From: Lates calcarifer
Lineage: Eukaryota; Chordata; Actinopteri; Centropomidae
Assembly (NCBI RefSeq): GCF_001640805.2
Contig: NC_066833.1
Coordinates: 10,606,473 to 10,670,472 of the forward strand
Direction of reading: 5' to 3'
Length of the DNA: 64,000 nucleotides
In this document: positions 10,581 to 22,153 of the stretch, piece by piece
Position numbering within the stretch: position 1 is the first letter of the stretch
Layout: every line of letters begins with the position of its first letter
The notes under the pieces: model-generated
Told to the model about the DNA's origin: nothing
Database searches by the model: none
What the model saw: the letters and a program-made list of their open reading frames with translations, nothing else
Made by a program: the position numbers and the translations under genes

Positions 10581-13029
10581 CTGTCGATCAAACAAAAATG
10601 ATTTGATAAGTCACCAGTCTGTTATTTGTTTGACTTATGGCAGAATGCTGTAACGTTCATTCATCTTTCTTTATCACATTTGTTTATATCCTTTACTACT
10701 ACTGTTTTCTCTCCTGTCCATGACCTCTATCACTCTCTCTATCCGCTGACACTTGCTCACCACACCACCCTGTAATGTCAGCACCCCCCTCACCTTCATC
10801 TATCAACTCTATCTCTGGACTGGACATGGTTTTTACATCGTGTGTGTGTGTAAATCCAAGGGTCTAAGTGATTCCTCCACTGTCTTCTTCTCTAATACCA
10901 CAACTTGTATTTGTCAACACAAACAGATGAGTGTGATTTGGAGCCCTAGGGTGTGTGTGTGTGTGTGTGTGTGTGAGAAGGGCTGGGGGCGAAGATAGTA
11001 GATTCATCCTGCTACTCCCTCACTCCTCTTTCACACAAACACACACACATGAGGAGGCTTGTGAAGGAGGAGGAGGCAGAAGACGAGAAAATAGCTGGCA
11101 ATCGATCAGCGGTATTGATTTTTTTCCTTCCCTTTTGGAATGGGTGGATATTTGAAATAGGGCTCTTGAGCAAATAACGGTAATAACTCTTTTACTGATG
11201 GTGGCGAAGAAACAGGAAAGAGAAGAGAACGGAAGAGAATTCTATAGATTTAATTTTTATAAGTAAATATATTATAAGTTTGCATGAAATTCTGGTCGAA
11301 CAAATTTTCAATCATATTTATTTTTAGGATTTAATATTTAATATTTCTAACTCATGGACCAAAATTGCCTAATTTTTCTGTCTCCCTCTGGGCTGATGGA
11401 TTTAATTTCAGCAGTGTGTGAAGCTGACAGAAGGCATTTTTGTCCCTTGTCTGACCTCTGCAAACACATATGTTGTAACACACATGCACACACAGAAACA
11501 CCACAATTATACCAATGCCACTGCTCTTTAATAATTTCATAATTTAACATGTGGCTAAGTTGCAGAGTTATGTTTTCAGAGGAGGTAAAAATAGGTTGGG
11601 ATGTAACAATAATCAAAACAAGCGTGAGGTAAAAACACAGACATGTAGTGAGGCCAGCTCTCCTCTCAGCATCTCTTTCCTTCTTGCCACACCTTTAACC
11701 TTATAAGAAATACACATGGTCATTCTCTCTCCTGCCTGTTCTCTGGTCTTCTCCTCTTTACCCGTGCAAAGAGTGAAGCAAAGTCCTTCACCTCTGAGTC
11801 TCACCCTGTATATTTTCCTCCCTTTCAACTTCCTCCCACTTCATTTCACTTTCCTTCCTTTCCTTTCAACCTTCATATACTCTCTCTCCATCACTCAGAG
11901 CAGAAAGCCTTTCATCCTCTCTTTCTCTTCCACCACTCTTTTTTTTTTAGCCTTTCTGGTTGTTTTCGTTTTCTGCTTTCAACTTTGCTTAACCTCTCTT
12001 GTCTTCTATTAAATCCTCTGAAGAAGAAGGAGTAAAGATGTTGCAGCTTTGGTCTATTCTCCTTTTAACCACCCTCTTTTCCTTTTACCATCTTCTTCTT
12101 CTTCTCTTCCCCCCCTCAGGCTAAATTCATATTTACAGTAAAGTTATTCATAGAGAGAAAAGCACCATTGTTTGCTCTTCTTTGCTGTTAATGGTGTTCT
12201 GTCTTTGCCGGGTCATTTCGAAGGACCTTAGCAGATTTGAGAATTCAAATAATGTTTCAAAATTATTCAATTTGTAAAAGTGAAACAGTATCACACAACA
12301 AACTACAGATGAAATGATCAAAAACTAAAATACAATTGTATAATATTGATTTTCCAAGCCAATTTTTTTCCCTCTTTTCCAGCACCACTTGCTAAACTCC
12401 TGTTGTTTTCCTCTTTTTTCCGAGTCCTCTCCTTGAAAGTGGACCAGAGGTCTTCTGGCCTTCATTCATTCATCTCAACATTGCATTTCCTTGTTCCAGT
12501 CTTCCCAGTAGTGTAGACCTTTTCACTGCCCTTCCACCACTTTTCTCTTTCTCTCTACCTCCTCCATTTCTTGAAACTAGATCCAAGGTCTTTGTGCCTT
12601 AGATATGTCCTTCTAAACTCTTCCATTTCTTCTAGCAACTAGTCCAGAAATATCCTAGCCCTCTTCCATTCCTCCTCTCACCTCCCCTCTTTTCTCCCTC
12701 CTCTCAGCAACTCCTATTTTATTTTCCCCTTGAAAAGTTATGTTGTTTCTCCAGAGTAGGTGCCAGCGTGCCTGCCTGTAAGCTTAGCTTTCATCTACCA
12801 ACGCATAGCTACTAAAATAGTTGCAACTCCACCTCAGTCAATAATGATGTAGGCAAGGCAAAATACACACCATTTTCACTTTGCTGTGTGTATTGACTGA
12901 TGAAATGGCTGAAATATTGTTTAACATCTCCATCAAGATCGTCATCAACACTTTTATCAAAATTATCACCAACAAAATCGTCATTTCATCATGATCCAAA
13001 AATCGAAACAGATTTGATCAGCGTCTCAC
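10581..13029 (-). other. nrp2: nrp2 intron 4
   Basis: 2.4-kb intron splitting CUB2. It carries a TG tract (about 10951-10976), pyrimidine-rich stretches on the plus strand (about 11810-12130 and 12360-12720), and AT-rich sequence around 11230-11350. Nothing else was recognised. Confidence 0.85.
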
Positions 13030-13257
13030 CTCCCGGGAGCCCGTCCCACACTTCCAGCCAGTCGTACTTGCAGTCCCCCTCTCCGCCCGGCAGGGGATCA
13101 TTCTCCAGGTCAAAGGTGAGGAAGCTGAGGGTGACATCCATGCTGGGGGGGACGATGATGATGAAGGAGCACTCCAGGTTGTGGGGGTATTTGTCAGGGA
13201 AGCCCGGAGATTCGATGAGACCCGAGGGACTGGTGAAGTTACGGGAACAGTCTGAGC
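13030..13257 (-). CDS. nrp2: nrp2 coding exon 4: first two-thirds of CUB2 (a2)
   Basis: 228 nt encoding residues 147-222 plus one base of codon 223. Features are Cys150, Cys176 and Cys209 of CUB2, the motif IESPGFPDKYPHNLEC shared with all NRP2 proteins, and DCKYDWLEVWDG, the second CUB calcium-type segment. Asn153 in the sequon NFT corresponds to the glycosylated Asn near residue 152 of human NRP2. The acceptor is GCATCCCAG and the donor CCGGGAG|GTGAGA. Both flanking introns are phase 1 and the length is a multiple of three, so skipping this exon would keep the frame but destroy CUB2. GC content is visibly higher than in the neighbouring introns. Confidence 0.97.
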
Positions 13258-16200
13258 CTGGGATGCAAACACAGTAACATTACACGTTTTGACGTCTGAC
13301 ATGTGCCAAATAGAAAATGTATATCGATAGCAGAGGAAAAGTGTAGCAATGTAGAAAAGGGTGTAGACACCCTAGACTGTTATTATACTGATATTATTCT
13401 GAGCAGACACTCAGAGGGGCTGTTTCAGAGGAGGGTGCTGTTGTTATCTAAGTTTTCTTTGCTAGATATGATTGCTAAGTGAGATTAACTGTGACTCCAC
13501 ATTGTGTACCTTAAATGCAGTTAGTGTGACTTGAGGGAAATATCAAGAAGTCTACATAAACTTCACTGAGCCAGTTTGAGAGACAGAGAGAAAAACAGGA
13601 GGGAGAAAGACACAAAATCTGTTGTGGTTTAGCTGTTGTGATGATCTTTAGATATCATCATACGTGCACACACACATGCACTTGTGCAAACACAGATATG
13701 CACACACAGATCTGGGGGTAATCTGGGGATCTTCATTTCTTAAGTACTGTAATATCGTCTCTATTAATACACACACACACACACACACAGAATGGAGTGA
13801 ATGTGGTCGCACCAACTGGACTATTATTTCAGTCCATCAAGCCATGTATGACCAAACGCCCAGACACACACACACACACACACACACCCGCACGCACACA
13901 GTGTCTAAGCCTCTTATGGTAACCCATTTCCCTCCAGTCTGTTTGGGTGTCTGCTATTGTGCTTGCATGAGTAAATGAAGATCAAGTGTGGGTGTGTCCA
14001 TGTACAGTTATGTGTGTTGGTGACAACCTGTCCACACTGGACATGTTTCCGCTGAATTTTCCAGTCGTCTGTCTCATGTGCATCTGACAGAACAGACACA
14101 CGTTCATTTTAATCAGGACAGGCGTCGTCTGCACCGGCAGCTTACCAGCTTACACTTAAAGCTTGTAACTGTGACCCAAAGTGTGTTTTTAGGTACTTAC
14201 TTTTGACCTAAGCACACAGGTATATTGATTATGTATTGTGTGCTTCTGAGTGCACGGTTTGTGTACTGCTTTCCCTACACAGCAGGTGCAGTCTATAGAC
14301 AAGTAGCAAGCTCCAAACTTTTTAAAAAACCATTTAAAATGGTTACTTTCATAGAAGATCTCCATGGAAACTAGCCTGTTAAACTGAAAGAGTACGGAGT
14401 CAGTCAGTTTGCCAACTGACAGACGCTGTTAGAGGCGAGCATATGTATGTGGCTGCCATTTCTGCCAAGTCTCTGATATTCATAATCACATGAACTTCTG
14501 TAGGTGGAACTGGAAATATTAATGTTTTTCTTGTCTCCACCCCTTGCTTTTCTCTCACTTGGAATTTCACTGATCCCACATAGCGGTGGTTGTGGGGAAT
14601 GCTTGTCTAAATGTGTCTGCTCGTCTGACTGATTTATGTCAACTACGTTACAACATTTACGCACTCTTCCCACAATCTGATTTGTTTGCAAATCTACATG
14701 AATGCCTCCTGTGTGTCTGTGTGATGTGATCATCCATTTTTTTCCCCCACTACACCATCTATTTTTAGTGTGGCAGAGATTGTCTGTCTTTCTTGGTATC
14801 TTCCTGTTTGTCTGTTTTTCTGTCCCACTTTCCAGCCTGATTTACTTGTTATCGTGACCTTCTCCCTCGTGCAATGACCTCGGACGCACGCTCAAACGCA
14901 GACGCACACACTCGTGGGGGTTTCCCTGGCGTCTGGCCCCCCCTGCAGAGTCTGTTGCTGGATGGCGTGGGTCTGCGTGACTGTGAGCATGTGTGTGTGC
15001 GCGGTGGAGTGAATGCCTGACCAGTTCTGTTGCCGACAGCGATTTTATTCCCTTCTCATTACTTCATGTTCATGAACATCGCAAAAACACTTTCCTGCCC
15101 TCCTTTCTCCTCCTCTGTCCCTTCTCATTCTCTCTGGATGTCATGCCTGTCTCTACCTTGTCCCTCTAATATTTTTCAGATACACTAAAATCCAAAAAGG
15201 GGCTGCTTTTGAAATTTGTTTCAAATACTCACAGCTGTTCCACAAAATCTGTATACATCTGTTTTCTACATCTACTGATGTCTCTTTTGTACCTCTCACC
15301 GTCCTTCTCCATTCATTATCCTTCCGTTTTTTAAAAACTGTGCATCCCCCACTTCTCTTCTTTTATGTTCTGGTCTTTCTTGCTCTCCTCTCTCCTGCTG
15401 TTCTTTCTTTGCCATCCTCCATGCATCTTTTCATCTTCCACAGCTCCATCATCCCCTGCCCTCCCACAGTATTTCCTATTCTTTTCTGCTCACTTCCCAT
15501 CTGTTTCAATTGGGTAAGTGTGAAAGAAACATGTTTCACTGTGGGGTAAGGTTAGGGAAAGTGTGTGTGTGTGTGTGTTTGTATGCAAAAACTTTCATTC
15601 ATCTAAAGTGTGAGTATTTCCTATATGAATATGTGTGTGTTTGTGTGTGTCTGCTAAGCTGGCATGCAGGCATCTACTTTCATTCAACCCATCTCTCATG
15701 CCATTTGGCTATTTGTTGGATCAAACTCACAATTATTCCCCCTCCCTCCCTCCACCAATCTCTAACACGCACACACTTTAGTACACATGCAGAGGAGACA
15801 CACATACACACACACGCACACACTTTAGTAACGACAAACACACAGCTCAACAACTCCTGCAAACCCACGGGTTGGTTTTCCCATATGCTGGTTGTTTTCC
15901 ACTTCAGTCTCATTTAAGTTAGAGGCTCATAGCACTGAAACTTTCTCAGTCTGAATCACAGCAGGGATTTCCCTTGATAATAAACTCCCCATTCAACCAA
16001 ATTACTGCTGACATATGAAATTAAGCTGTCACAAGACAATCACCCCTTTAGCAACCCAAATGCAATTTGCTAAACTCTCCAACCCCACATTGCTTTGATG
16101 TGTAGTTCAAGGAAATGTTTTCAAATTTCTCTTTTCAGTTTGACGTGTAGAAGAAATTGGAACATTCTCTGTTTGCCATAAGTCAAAACACTGTCTTCTT

Positions 16201-19200
16201 TATTCAGATGTTTATGAATAAATCAATGCGAGCAAATCTTTTTCACCAGAAAAACATCTGCAGAATTTACAGTCATTTGTGACATTACGCCTTTCACAAA
16301 ATATCCATCAGTAGGTGGCAGAGTGAGAAATAACTTTCAGTCCTATAAACTGCGATGTAAGCAAAGCCAGTGTTTGAGTGCACTGCAGACCGAGGGATCG
16401 AGTAAATTTCTGTCTCAGGTTTAGTTTTGTTGTGCATTTTGGGGGAAACCTCAGCTCTGCCACAGAGCTCCTTTCACTCATCACTGGGGCAGATCTGGAT
16501 CCACTTCCCTCAATGAAAGCCAGAGGAGGGAGGAGCGAGTGCTGTGATTGGTTAGACTGTGTAATAAACTGACTTGATGTGTAGTTGAACAGAGGCAGAG
16601 AGGAAGTGCCTAAAGGCAGTGGGTAGAACGTAAACAACAGCAGTTATTAGAAGGATTGTCACAATCGCTTCCACATTACACTGCCTGAGGAGTGTGTGTG
16701 TGTGTGTATAACTCACAAAGATCTGTTCTCACAGTTTCACTATGGGACTCAAGGTAAAAAGTTAAGTTTAGGGTTTTGATTTTTAAGTTTGGGTTTAAGT
16801 TCAGGTCTGGGTTTAGGTTAATGGATGGGGTTAGGCTTCTGGTTGAGGTAAGAATAAGTCAGTGCAGTGACAAAAATAAGTGCTGTGTGTGTGTGAGTTC
16901 ATGTTTCCGTGCAGACATGCAGCCTCCCCTGCATTTGTGAGTAACCATTCACCCTGCATCAGTGCATTCATATCTGTGTGTATGTGTGCATGTCTGGTGA
17001 GTTCTGGGTCACAATAACAGCTGGGGGCACCCTGCCTAGACAGTGCAATCTGATTGGCTGCCACACTCTGGTGCTGTGTCTGTATTGGCTGGAATTTTAC
17101 TACAGTATCCATGGTGACAGAGCTGTAAACAAAAACAAGTGAAGGATGTATATTATTGTGTTGAAGTAGTTTTTTTGTTTGTTTGCTTGTTTATCCAAGA
17201 CCACACATTTTGATGGCTGTTCTTTGTTCATGTGTAGGTATCTGTGTACTCTATATCACCATGGACACAAGCTGAATATTTTATACCTGATCTGCAGACG
17301 TGAGTGTAAAATGCACAGGAAATACATGTATGCTGTTGTGTTTTAGTCTCATCTTTTCCAAGGTAAATATGTGTTTCTGTGTCTGTGTGTGTGCTCGCTT
17401 CGAGACTGATTAAACTGTTAATCTTTGAGGGGTCCAGTAATTAGGACACCCAGAGAGTGGGGGGAAATCACCTCCAACATGCACACACACACACACACAC
17501 ACACGCAAACCTTCTCATTACTATAAAACACAGACCCCAGTAACAGGCGGGATTGGGGGCAGAGGCTGCCCCCACAATGTTCAGTCAAGGGGAGAAAATA
17601 GAAGAAGAATAACTGAACTGCAGATACACACATGGATAAATGGTTAAACTACTGGCTCTTTGGACGCTGAGTTATATTTTATGCACATTTTTAATATTAA
17701 AAAAAAAAAGCTGAAAAATTCAAATTTTCTGAAATACGAAAAAGAATAAATGTAAAGGTGTAATTAAGTTGTAAAAAGTAAAAGATGATATCATAAAAAG
17801 AACAGCTGTGCCTGATTACCTCTTCACTACAAGTGCCTGTGTCCTTGTTTTTTTTTTCACACATTTTCTGTGTCTAGTAGTGGAGGCCAGGAGGAGGAGA
17901 TGAGTGACTGTTATTTTTTCTTTTTCCTCTTCTTTTTACAGTGAACAGGGCAGAATGTGCAGGGGAAACATGGATAGATGCGTATTTAGATGTGTAACAC
18001 ACACACACACACACACAAAATCTAGTCACCCACGCAACCAGACGTTCAGTTGCCCTTTGCAGGATGACAAGATCTTGTTAACAGTATGGCAACAGCTTGA
18101 ATGTCCCAAATGGCTCCATCATTAGTGCCAGGGAAGACTGGACACAAATACATACACACATACATTTACACAGAGACAAACTAGAATGAGTTCTGTTGAG
18201 GCTATTGTGTAGTTTGTAGTTAACAGTCATCTTCTCTATTTACATTTAACCTGAACCGACTTCTCTAAGTAGTTTGTGTAAAAATATACATTAATAATAA
18301 TATATAAAACATATTTAATATTTTTCCATATTAAGACAAAATGAATGTGTGTGTGTGTGCGTGTGTCTCCGTCTCCCCAGGGTACTTGGGTGTGAACACT
18401 GACACCCTTGTTGTTTAAAAGTCCACCGGGTGGACTCTGTCAAGCACAAAACTCACACACACACAAAGAAGAACTCCCAACAGGCTAGTGCCAGCAAGTG
18501 AGAAACACCGACAACCGCACGTGTTGTGTTAGTAACCTCAGCCCTCTGTGTGTGTGCGTGTACGTGTGCGTGTCTCAGGGGAACAGGGCTCAGGACTCAA
18601 TTAAGCTGGCATGTGTGGAATGCTTTCAGGGGGAACGGGACAAGATGGCTGTGGGGCCAACACTACGTGCCCCTCTGTCTCACTCGCCCTTGATCTCAAT
18701 TGGTCTCGCTTTGGCTGACCCATGGCAGCGTGAAGGGGAGCCATGTCAGACACACACACACACACACACACACACTCAAAGTGCCATGAAGGGGAGAGAT
18801 GTCTCGCCTGGACAGTCAAAGGGGCTCTCAAGGGTCCTCTGCTGTGTCTCTCATCACTGTCTCTCTCTGCCTCACATGACACCAGGGAGATAAATGGGGC
18901 TTGGTCACCTAATGAAGCATGCTGAGTCGTCTATGAGTAGCTTGTAATACAGTTACTAATAGCCCATTTGTAAAGGTGCAATCTCTCTAAAATCCTGCTT
19001 ACTTTCTAATCCTGTCCATACGTGAGGGTCATTCACAGATATAATATCCCTCTTGAGAGTGCTGGAAAATATAGACTTTGAGTATAGAGTCAAAAACGAT
19101 GGCTGCATACTGTAGATCTGTATCCTCTTGTTCCGGTGCTCTCTCTTATTGTGTATCAGGTGTAATATTCAAACTCTAAATGGCTGCACCACTGACAAAA

Positions 19201-19255
19201 AATGGGTCTCTGATAATATAAGTGCAAGTGAAAACATGCAGAAGCATCCATTTAC
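13258..19255 (-). other. nrp2: nrp2 intron 3
   Basis: 6.0-kb intron between CUB1 and CUB2. It contains short CA/TG tracts (about 13770-13791, 13864-13889, 17479-17504, 18000-18017, 18749-18775) and a degenerate GGGTTA-like stretch at 16750-16860. No exon or RNA gene was seen. Confidence 0.85.
16750..16860. repeat. degenerate GGGTTA/GTTTAGG-like stretch beside a TG tract
   Basis: Contains GTTTAGGGTTTT, GGGTTTAAG, GGGTTTAGGTTAATGG and GGGGTTAGGC, all near-copies of a telomere-like hexamer, shortly after a (TG) run at about 16691-16708. The arrangement resembles the fish compound repeat at 21735-21890, in the opposite orientation. Confidence 0.45.
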
Positions 19256-19437
19256 CGGTTTTGAAGATTTCGTAGCGCAGCGAGAAACCCGCCCCTTGGT
19301 GGGCGTAGTCTGACACGAACTTGATGTGGAGCGAGGGGCCTGAGGATATGATTGGTGCAGGGGCGATGTTGCTGCAGTGCTTCCCCAGTAAGTCAGCTGA
19401 CTCTGAGTTTCCATCATGGATCTCCACATAGTCATAC
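19256..19437 (-). CDS. nrp2: nrp2 coding exon 3: second half of CUB1 (a1)
   Basis: 182 nt encoding Arg86 through Thr146, plus one base of codon 147. It includes YDYVEIHDGNSESADLLGKHC, the CUB segment whose acidic residues (Glu in YVE, Asp in HDG) normally bind calcium, and Cys107, which should pair with Cys85. The stretch IISSGPSLHIKFVSDYAHQG and then GFSLRYEIFKT is near-identical to human NRP2 and differs more from NRP1. The acceptor is CTCTGCAG and the donor AAAACCG|GTAAAT. If the donor were ignored, the frame would continue about 28 codons into intron 3 before stopping, giving a CUB1-only secreted form; nothing here says that happens. Confidence 0.97.
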
Positions 19438-21734
19438 CTGCAGAGGACAAACAAATACGTATAAATACCTTCTTTCTCAGCTACATAGATTTGCAGTTTG
19501 AGGAAACTGAAAGCGATAATTCATTTTCCTATACATTCATCATCAGTCACAGACATTTAATGAATGATCTAATTAGGAGCTTTGTGAAAGAAAAGACAGG
19601 AGATTTTAATTTGAGTCAGAGGAAATTGTTAAATCCTCACACGCTGCTTTGACTCTGATGTTGTTAATCTTTTTTTTTTTCTTTATTAGTTCTTTCATCT
19701 GGCAGGCATCACATTGGATTTGGCTACAAAAAGGAAGCAATGAGCAAATTGTTTGCATCTATCAGTGTCTGGGGGGGACTTCCGAAAGCAGAGTTCCTAT
19801 CGGCAGAAGCATGGGTGTCATTACAATTCAAATGAATGCAGCAGGAGACATTGGCAGTTTACAGATGGCAGAGGGGGAAAAGAACCACCTGCATGAGGCA
19901 AAATAGAAAGAGAGAACCCTTTTTAAGATTCTGTTACTGCACTGTAATTGAGTGATTATATACTCTAACTGCTACAGGCTTCACGGTCTACAGAGCACCA
20001 TTTTATGGATTATAACTACATTATAATACAAACAAAAGGTGAGCGAGAATGTGAGATGATGCGCTTCCTCTAAGGAAGCAGTAATGTCACATGTACAGCA
20101 GTTTAAATATACCTCATTATCTGTTTGTTATCCTCACAGCAAATTACCAATTTGATGATATTTTTAAAGCAATCTAATGCTCTTTCTTGTGAAAGGAAGT
20201 AGATGTAGGAACAGGAAAATCTACCTCACATGTCTCCTGCTTTACGTTACACGAGGGTCAAAGTCAAGAGTGTACGGAGCGGTCGAGCTGTTTGAACTAG
20301 GGATGAACCCGACAGCCTGTGGTGCTAGAAATGGATTAATGCGGAACAAATGACTCTAGTTTACATCTTTGCTCAGGTCTAATTCAATAATGTTTGTAAC
20401 TCTGCCGTGGGGGCCTTCAATACAGAGAAATTCACATTTTCCACATTTTCAAATGGATTTCGTACGGTTCAGCATTTCCCTGGTTTCTTTCTTCCTCAGT
20501 AACTTATCACGCTTGATGCAGACTGGTGAGTTAATCCATAACTGATCATGTTGGTATTAACTGAAGGAACAGACCCCAACAAGTCATCCAATTTAAACGA
20601 CCAGGGACTCCCCACTCTCGCATTTGACCTAGCAGTGGACGTGCCAGACCTCAGTTGTCATGGTTACAAAAGTAAACACACGGTTAAGGTTGTGGAACGG
20701 TCACGGATGAAAGTAACAACACTCACTGTCAGTGTGAAACGGGAAACAAACAGCGGTCTCCCATGTGAAAGTCTCGTGTTTTATCAGCTTATGCATCTGC
20801 CCTGATATCTTCAGTGTGGACTTGACACACTACGTCACCTGACTTCCTCTTCTGCACTCGTCATAATTACTGCAGCCACTAAAGGTCACCTAAAGACAAA
20901 ACCTAATTATGGGTTGTAATAAGCAGACAGACTCTGGGGTTGTTTTTTTTTAAACGAGAAGAGTCTAGACTAAACAGTTAACAGGATTATCCACAACTGA
21001 CTTTAAAGTGACAAGTTTCCTGTCACAACATCATATATCAACACATATATATTCATTCATGGAGAACACTGGGGTGAACAATGGATGCCAGGGACTGTTA
21101 AAAGAAACTGGCTCCAAATCTATTTTTATTGCCAGTTTCTTTCATGTTTTCTGACCCCAAATGTTAGGACCTATGTGCAGACACACAGCAGGAGTGTAGC
21201 CTCTGCGTCTGGATACCAAGCCACACCTGCCTGGCTCTAAAATAGCTTCCTTGAAAGAAATTCCTCGAGCAACTTGTCATGAGGGAAGACGTAAAGTTAA
21301 ATGAGTTCATTTCAATTAGGGACTTTCTTAAAGTAAAGCAAAAAACTATGGATGGACTATTTGCTCATCTTCGTCCCTCATATCGACCACTTCTGACCAC
21401 AGAGCGCTTAATTGCTCCAATATCGAGCTTTCTAAAGCAATCAAATGAACACACCTCAGCCTGGAAAGAGCCCAAAGTATTTTCCCTTCTCCATACAGAG
21501 GCATGCTTTAAGTCTGACATTAATTTACTTTTTAAAAATAACATAAGCTGGTGACAGAAGACCCTCCAGTGCCTTAACAGACGAAGGTATCATGTACCAC
21601 AAGGTGATAAAAGTAAAGCACATGGTATTTTGTTGCTACCGTACAGACACATTAAAGATACTTGCACATAAAAAGGGGTGTTAATCTTTTCACTATTTGA
21701 TCGCATGTATTCACAGTTATGCTGAACCCAGAAG

Positions 21735-21890
21735 CCAAAACACACACACATATACACTGGTTTTGTCACTCATGAGGAAACTGCATTGGCTTATATTCAT
21801 TCCATGAAGACTTACTCAACCCTAACTCTTAACTTTTTGGTGTTTGTTGGTGGTTTGACATGTGGGGACCAGGCGTTTGTTCTCTCAAAT
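21735..21890. repeat. degenerate copy of a common fish compound repeat
   Basis: Order of motifs: ACACACACA, GGTTTTGTCACTCATGAGGA, a CATTGGC...ATTCATTCCA segment, ACTCAACCCTAACTCTTAAC, then GACATGTGGGGACCAGGCGT. From memory this order (CA tract, GTCACT..TGAGGAC, CCCTAAC block, GGGGACCA) is dispersed in many teleost genomes. The copy is decayed and its ends are unclear. Confidence 0.55.
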
Positions 21891-22117
21891 GAAAAACAAA
21901 GTGGTTTACACAAGATTGAATAAGAGCTGGATGTTATCAAACCTGTGTTTGTGTGTGTGTGTGTGAGTCTTCTATCTCTAACTTTGTCAGACGTGAAACC
22001 ACAGACAACAGGAGTGAATTCAGAATACAGTAGCTGCCAAGAATACAGATGAGAACTCTATTGTGCAGTGTAACGTGTGTGTTTTTGCTCAGTCATCTCT
22101 GAGTTGGTGTGTCTTCA

Positions 22118-22153
<36 letters not shown>

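Noticed and set aside
16750..16860. Interstitial telomere array
   Set aside because: Units are too degenerate and too few; better explained as part of a compound fish repeat.
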